In this document: one piece after another, positions 60,634 to 64,000 of the stretch
Layout: each line of letters begins with the position of its first letter
Numbering within the stretch: the first letter of the stretch is position 1
NCBI RefSeq assembly: GCF_030063335.1
Contig: NZ_JASISW010000005.1
Coordinates: 1 to 64,000 of the forward strand
Origin: Rhodococcus sp. G-MC3
GTDB taxonomy: Bacteria; Actinomycetota; Actinomycetes; Mycobacteriales; Mycobacteriaceae
DNA length: 64,000 bases
Reading direction: 5' to 3'
The notes under the pieces: generated by a model
What the model saw: the letters and a program-made list of their open reading frames with translations, nothing else
Database searches by the model: none
What the model was told of the DNA's origin: nothing
Program-made: the position numbers and the translations under genes

Positions 60634-62178
60634 CTAGTTGTTCTCGGGGAAGCCGAGGTTGATGCCGCCGTGGGAGGGGTCGAGCCAGCGGCTGGTGACG
60701 GCTTTGCCGCGGGTGAAGAAGTGGACGCCTTCGGTGCCGTGGGCGTGGGTGTCGCCGAAGAGTGAGTTTTTCCAGCCGCCGAAGCTGTAGTAGGCCATGG
60801 GGACGGGGATGGGGACGTTGATGCCGATCATGCCGACCTCGACTTCGTTTTGGAAGCGCCGTGCTGCGCCGCCGTCGTTGGTGAAGATGGCGGTGCCGTT
60901 GCCGTAGGGGTTGTTGTTGATGAGTTCGAGAGCTTCGTCGTAGGTGTCGACCCGGACGACGGACAGGACGGGACCGAAGATTTCGTCCGTGTAGATCGAC
61001 ATGTCCGTCTTCACGTGGTCGATGAGGGTGGGTCCGAGCCAGAAGCCGTTCTCGTCTCCGTCGGCTTTCACGCCGCGGCCGTCGACGACGATGGTGGCAC
61101 CGTCGGCTTCGCCGGCGTCGATGTAGGTGGCGACTTTGTCGCGGTGGGCTTTGGTGACCAGGGGTCCCATGTCGGAGTTTCGGGTGCCGTCGCCGGTGAC
61201 GAGGGGTCTTGTGCGTTCGACGATTTTGGCGACGAGTTCGTCGGCGATGTCTCCGACGGCGACGAGAGCGGAGATGGCCATGCAACGTTCGCCCGCGGAG
61301 CCGAAGCCTGCATTGACCATGGCGTCGGCGGCGAGGTCCAGGTCGGCGTCGGGGAGGACGATCGCGTGGTTCTTGGCGCCGCCGAGTGCTTGGACGCGTT
61401 TTCCGTTGGCGGTGCCGGTTTGGTAGACGTACTGGGCGATGGGGGTGGATCCGACGAAGGAGATCGATTTGATCTTTTTGTTGTCGAGGAGTTCGTCGAC
61501 GGCGAGTTTGTCGCCTTGGAGGACGTTGAAGACTCCGGCGGGCAGTCCGGCTTCGGCCCAGAGTTCGGCGAGCCAGATGGAGGCGGTCGGGTCCTTTTCG
61601 GAGGGTTTGAGGACGACAGTGTTGCCGGTGGCGATGGCGACGGGGAAGAACCACATGGGGACCATGGCGGGGAAGTTGAACGGGGAGATGACGGCGACGG
61701 GTCCGAGTGGTTGGCGGATGGAGTAGACGTCGATGTTGGTGGAGGCGTTTTCGGTGTAGCCGCCTTTGAGGAGATGGGCGATGCCGCAAGCGAATTCGAC
61801 TACTTCTTGGCCGCGGCTGATTTCCCCGAGGGCGTCGGAGAGAACTTTGCCGTGCTCGCTGGTGATGATCTCGGCGAGTTCACCTTTTTTGGCGTTCAAC
61901 AGTTCGCGGAAGTTGAACAGGATGGTGGTGCGTTTCGCGAGGGAGGTGTCGCGCCAGGCGGGGAAGGCTGCGGCAGCAGAGTCGATGACGGCTTTCGCGT
62001 CCTCGAGGTTGGCCAGCGCTAGCTGTCCGGTGATCTCGCCGGTGGCGGGGTTGGTGACCGTGGCCGTGTTCTCGGAGGTGCCGGGGTAGGACTTTCCGTC
62101 CAGCCAATGCGCAATAGTCGTCACAGTTTTTCCTTCGCTCGACAGTGTGACCCCAGTCTTCGATGCAATGCTGCTCAT
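60634..62178 (-). CDS. mmsA: CoA-acylating methylmalonate-semialdehyde dehydrogenase MmsA
   Basis: 514 residues. The aldehyde dehydrogenase Cys299 is in GFGSAGERCMAIS and Asn169 in ISPFNFPAM. The usual general-base Glu is replaced by Asn270 (GGAKNHAIVLP), as in CoA-dependent MmsA, which converts methylmalonate semialdehyde to propionyl-CoA in valine or inositol breakdown. Codon use is strongly biased (CTC, GTC, ACC), suggesting high expression and explaining long shadow frames on both strands. Divergent from a LysR gene with a palindrome between. Confidence 0.95.
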   Translation of the reverse strand: MSSIASKTGVTLSSEGKTVTTIAHWLDGKSYPGTSENTATVTNPATGEITGQLALANLEDAKAVIDSAAAAFPAWRDTSLAKRTTILFNFRELLNAKKGELAEIITSEHGKVLSDALGEISRGQEVVEFACGIAHLLKGGYTENASTNIDVYSIRQPLGPVAVISPFNFPAMVPMWFFPVAIATGNTVVLKPSEKDPTASIWLAELWAEAGLPAGVFNVLQGDKLAVDELLDNKKIKSISFVGSTPIAQYVYQTGTANGKRVQALGGAKNHAIVLPDADLDLAADAMVNAGFGSAGERCMAISALVAVGDIADELVAKIVERTRPLVTGDGTRNSDMGPLVTKAHRDKVATYIDAGEADGATIVVDGRGVKADGDENGFWLGPTLIDHVKTDMSIYTDEIFGPVLSVVRVDTYDEALELINNNPYGNGTAIFTNDGGAARRFQNEVEVGMIGINVPIPVPMAYYSFGGWKNSLFGDTHAHGTEGVHFFTRGKAVTSRWLDPSHGGINLGFPENN

Positions 62179-62190
62179 GTCAAAGGTTAA

Positions 62191-62212
62191 TTTTGCACAT
62201 CTGCGTGCAAAA
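62191..62212. promoter_or_regulatory. LysR-type operator between mmsA and its regulator
   Basis: TTTTGCAC-ATCTGC-GTGCAAAA, perfect 8-bp arms, with a further half-site ATGCAC at 62213. The T-N11-A pattern of LysR sites is contained. It lies 13 bp from the mmsA start and 26 bp from the LysR start. Confidence 0.65.
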
Positions 62213-62237
62213 ATGCACAGGCTGATATCTTCGGCGT

Positions 62238-63143
62238 ATGTTCACTGCCGATCACCTTCGGTTCTTCCTTCAGGTTTCACGACACGGACGGCTCAGTGAC
62301 GCGTCACGAGCGCTCGGCGTCGACCATACGACCGTGGGCCGACGGATCACGAGCTTGGAGAAGTCCGCTGGTCACAGGCTGTTCGATCGGACCCCCTCCG
62401 GGTGGAGGCTTACCGAGGCGGGGCGACGACTCGTGCGCTACGCAGAGACGGTCGAGTCGACTCTGATCGAAGCTTTCGAAGATCAGACCTCGAGGGTCGG
62501 ACCGCTGACCGGTTCGGTGCGCATCGCCGCTCCGGACGGATTCGGGGCGTTCGTGCTGATGCCCAATCTGAGGAGGTTGCGACGCGCGCATCCCGATCTG
62601 GACGTCGAGCTCGTCACTGCGACCGAGCACAACACACTCGACACGCGAGAATTCGACATTGCCGTGACACTCGAGCAGCCGTCGCCGAGATTCGTGGCAC
62701 ACCGCAAACTGGCGACGTATTCGCTGCACCTCTATGCGACGCCTGAGTATCTGGAGTCGACTGCGCCCGTCGCAGATGTAGAGGACCTCAGGCACCACAC
62801 GCTCATTTGGTATGTGGGCGCGCTCCTCGATGTGGCACCCTTGCGAATTCTCGATTCGATCCTCGCGGACGGTCGGGCTCAGATACAAACGAACAACATC
62901 ACCGGACATTGGCTCGCCGCGCGAAGTGGACTGGGTATCGCGCCTCTGCCCAGCTACATCGGTGAACCGGACGACACCCTGGTTCGTGTTGTCGCGGAAC
63001 AGTTCTCGATCGAGCGGACGTACTGGGTCGCGGTGCCGCGAGAGCTGACCGGCCTTGCTCGGGTGAAGGCGGTCGACGATTTGCTTCGAGATGTGGTCGC
63101 GGAGGCTCCGCACCTGACGTCCGGCGAGCGAACCGACACCTAG
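62238..63143 (+). CDS. LysR-family regulator divergent from mmsA
   Basis: 301 residues. Helix-turn-helix at 18-38: GRLSDASRALGVDHTTVGRRITSLEKS, then the effector-binding domain (LTGSVRIAAPDGFGAFVLMPNLRRLRRAHPDLDVELV, DIAVTLEQPSPRFVAHRKLATYSLHLYATPEYLE). The VDHTTVGRRI wording is found in LysR proteins beside mmsA/aldehyde dehydrogenase genes. It likely activates mmsA in response to a valine-pathway intermediate. Confidence 0.92.
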   Translation: MFTADHLRFFLQVSRHGRLSDASRALGVDHTTVGRRITSLEKSAGHRLFDRTPSGWRLTEAGRRLVRYAETVESTLIEAFEDQTSRVGPLTGSVRIAAPDGFGAFVLMPNLRRLRRAHPDLDVELVTATEHNTLDTREFDIAVTLEQPSPRFVAHRKLATYSLHLYATPEYLESTAPVADVEDLRHHTLIWYVGALLDVAPLRILDSILADGRAQIQTNNITGHWLAARSGLGIAPLPSYIGEPDDTLVRVVAEQFSIERTYWVAVPRELTGLARVKAVDDLLRDVVAEAPHLTSGERTDT

Positions 63144-63226
63144 CGATCGAAGATGGCTCTTCCATGCCGATGTGGCCCTCGATTTCTCCAGCCTGAGGGA
63201 AATGAGTCGATCCGTACACTGAACGA

Positions 63227-63649
63227 GTGGATATCGGCCGATGGCGGAGCAGGCTCCCCGTGACTCGTCCGAGCGACGGCGAGCTCGTAGGCTGGACGGT
63301 CTCGGAGAACTATGACGAGACTCGCGTGGACGCAGTCAATCCAGTAGGACATGCTCTGGCGGTTGATCTTCCGGTCGACCAGGCGTCGAATGTCTTGGTA
63401 CAGCAAGGTTTGTCTTCGCTGTCTGAGCCGGTGTGGGCACGGGCGCCTATACCGCTGCTCGCCCATACCGATTTACGACGCCCGGAACCGACGTGGCGGT
63501 GGCGTCGAATCGTCCTTGTTCAACTCGAGGAGACGCGGGTGTGGATCCGGCCCGCGTACCCGAGTTGGGAGGAACGACGCGTCGAATTACCACTGGCAAT
63601 ACCGGTCGACGACGTGCTGGTCACCGACCCGCCCGCAGAACACGAGTGA
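63227..63649 (+). CDS. Hypothetical protein
   Basis: 140 residues from a GTG at 63227. No family recognised. It is soluble, rich in Val, Pro and Arg, with many short strands (LPVTRPSDGELVGWTVSENYDETRVDAVNPVGHALAVDLPVDQASNVLVQQG; EPTWRWRRIVLVQLEETRVWIRPAYPSW), which suggests a small beta-barrel. It precedes the next small gene by 31 bp on the same strand and may form an operon with it. Confidence 0.55.
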   Translation: MDIGRWRSRLPVTRPSDGELVGWTVSENYDETRVDAVNPVGHALAVDLPVDQASNVLVQQGLSSLSEPVWARAPIPLLAHTDLRRPEPTWRWRRIVLVQLEETRVWIRPAYPSWEERRVELPLAIPVDDVLVTDPPAEHE

Positions 63650-63680
63650 AACGACGCCGGTCCTCGCCTACGGTTGAGTC

Positions 63681-63929
63681 ATGACTGTTGAAGATTTCGG
63701 TGGACGGCGCACACTTTCGGCCGAGGAGTTGCTGGTCTTGGTTGGCGACTACGCGTTGCTCGACGAAGCGGGGCAACAGCGCGGGTTGATCGATTCGGTG
63801 GGGCAAGAGGGGCTGTCTGTCGTGATCACCGTCGCGGAGGACTCCGGACCCGTCGAACTGACCTTCTCTCCCGAGACTCAGCTGAGCGTCGAGCCTTACG
63901 ACGGAGGCAAGGCGCCGGTAGTGCCCTGA
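63681..63929 (+). CDS. Small acidic hypothetical protein
   Basis: 82 residues. Acidic and Leu/Val-rich: LSAEELLVLVGDYALLDEAG, then two beta strands (LSVVITVAEDSGPVELTF). No membrane span, no motif recognised. TACGGT ending six bases before the ATG could be the -10 of a leaderless message. Same strand and 31 bp after the previous hypothetical gene. Confidence 0.55.
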   Translation: MTVEDFGGRRTLSAEELLVLVGDYALLDEAGQQRGLIDSVGQEGLSVVITVAEDSGPVELTFSPETQLSVEPYDGGKAPVVP

Positions 63930-63949
63930 CCGGCGAGTTTCGCTCCCAT

Positions 63950-64000
63950 CTGCCGACGAGTTATTCAGATGCGCACCTGTACAGGTTGGCACCTGAATAC
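63950..64000. repeat. 62-bp dyad element, copy B, cut by window edge
   Basis: Aligns without gaps to the element at 6151. Its left arm (63950-63980) and the first 20 bases of the right arm keep ATTCAG / CTGAAT and a centre of CACCTGT / ACAGGT. At the inner pair where copy A has T-G, copy B has C-G, so pairing is kept. The last 11 bases lie outside the window. Confidence 0.65.

Noticed and set aside
60617..62022. Long open frames over mmsA: 390 codons on the plus strand (60850-62022) and 390 on the minus strand in another frame (60617-61789).
   Set aside because: Their sequences are highly repetitive (Arg/His/Pro or Asp/Gly/Val) as expected for frames opposite or offset from a strongly codon-biased gene. 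The mmsA frame has all aldehyde dehydrogenase motifs.

Overview
The window reads as chromosomal DNA of a mycolic-acid actinobacterium of the Rhodococcus/Rhodococcoides type. It is GC-rich, has many GTG starts and apparently leaderless genes, and carries the order aceE - mabR-like regulator - fabD - acpM - kasA - accD6 next to a DUF3052 gene and ahpE. That is the layout of the Mycobacterium tuberculosis FAS-II locus, but without kasB. Mobile DNA is limited to one IS3-type element running off the left edge; I see no prophage, CRISPR array or rRNA.

Left part (1-24.2 kb) is accessory metabolism and regulation. An IS end is followed by a DHA2 drug-efflux gene, a TetR gene and an S15/CocE-type hydrolase operon that shares an AACANNTGTT operator with the tetR promoter. 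Then come methyltransferases and a divergent cluster (8.3-14.5 kb): lipoprotein, ATPase and permease of an NMT1/THI5-type ABC importer, a 2-oxoglutarate/Fe(II) dioxygenase, a TRZ/ATZ amidohydrolase and a GntR regulator, a plausible pyrimidine or related N-heterocycle utilisation module. It is followed by small self-regulated pairs (SRPBCC/ArsR, ArsR/VOC/SDR), two isochorismatase-fold hydrolases, a stand-alone TrpF, and an odd group of a ThiF-like E1 enzyme, a divergent GNAT/autoinducer-synthase-like protein and a membrane diguanylate cyclase.

Middle part (24.3-48.7 kb) holds a one-polypeptide assimilatory nitrate reductase fused to a CysJ-like flavoprotein, a PadR/efflux operon, an ANTAR sensor, a secreted cupin, a universal stress protein, a CAU tRNA, a second molybdopterin oxidoreductase, an NDMA-type alcohol dehydrogenase behind a KstR-like box, DUF3145 and cold-shock genes, and the lipid/central-carbon block accD6-kasA-acpM-fabD-mabR-aceE. 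That block makes acetyl-CoA (AceE), malonyl-CoA (AccD6), malonyl-ACP (FabD/AcpM) and elongates acyl-AcpM (KasA). DUF3052, ahpE and tRNA-Val follow.

Right part (48.7-64 kb) contains a divergent TetR pair, a divergent LysE exporter/LysG regulator pair, a shortened conservon (kinase-like CvnA and roadblock CvnB, no DUF742 or GTPase) followed by an MHYT membrane sensor, a renalase-like flavoprotein, a PadR-DUF1048-ABC-2 efflux operon, a superoxide dismutase pseudogene, an iron alcohol dehydrogenase, methylmalonate-semialdehyde dehydrogenase with a divergent LysR, and two small unknown genes. A 62-bp dyad element near 6.2 kb recurs at the right edge.
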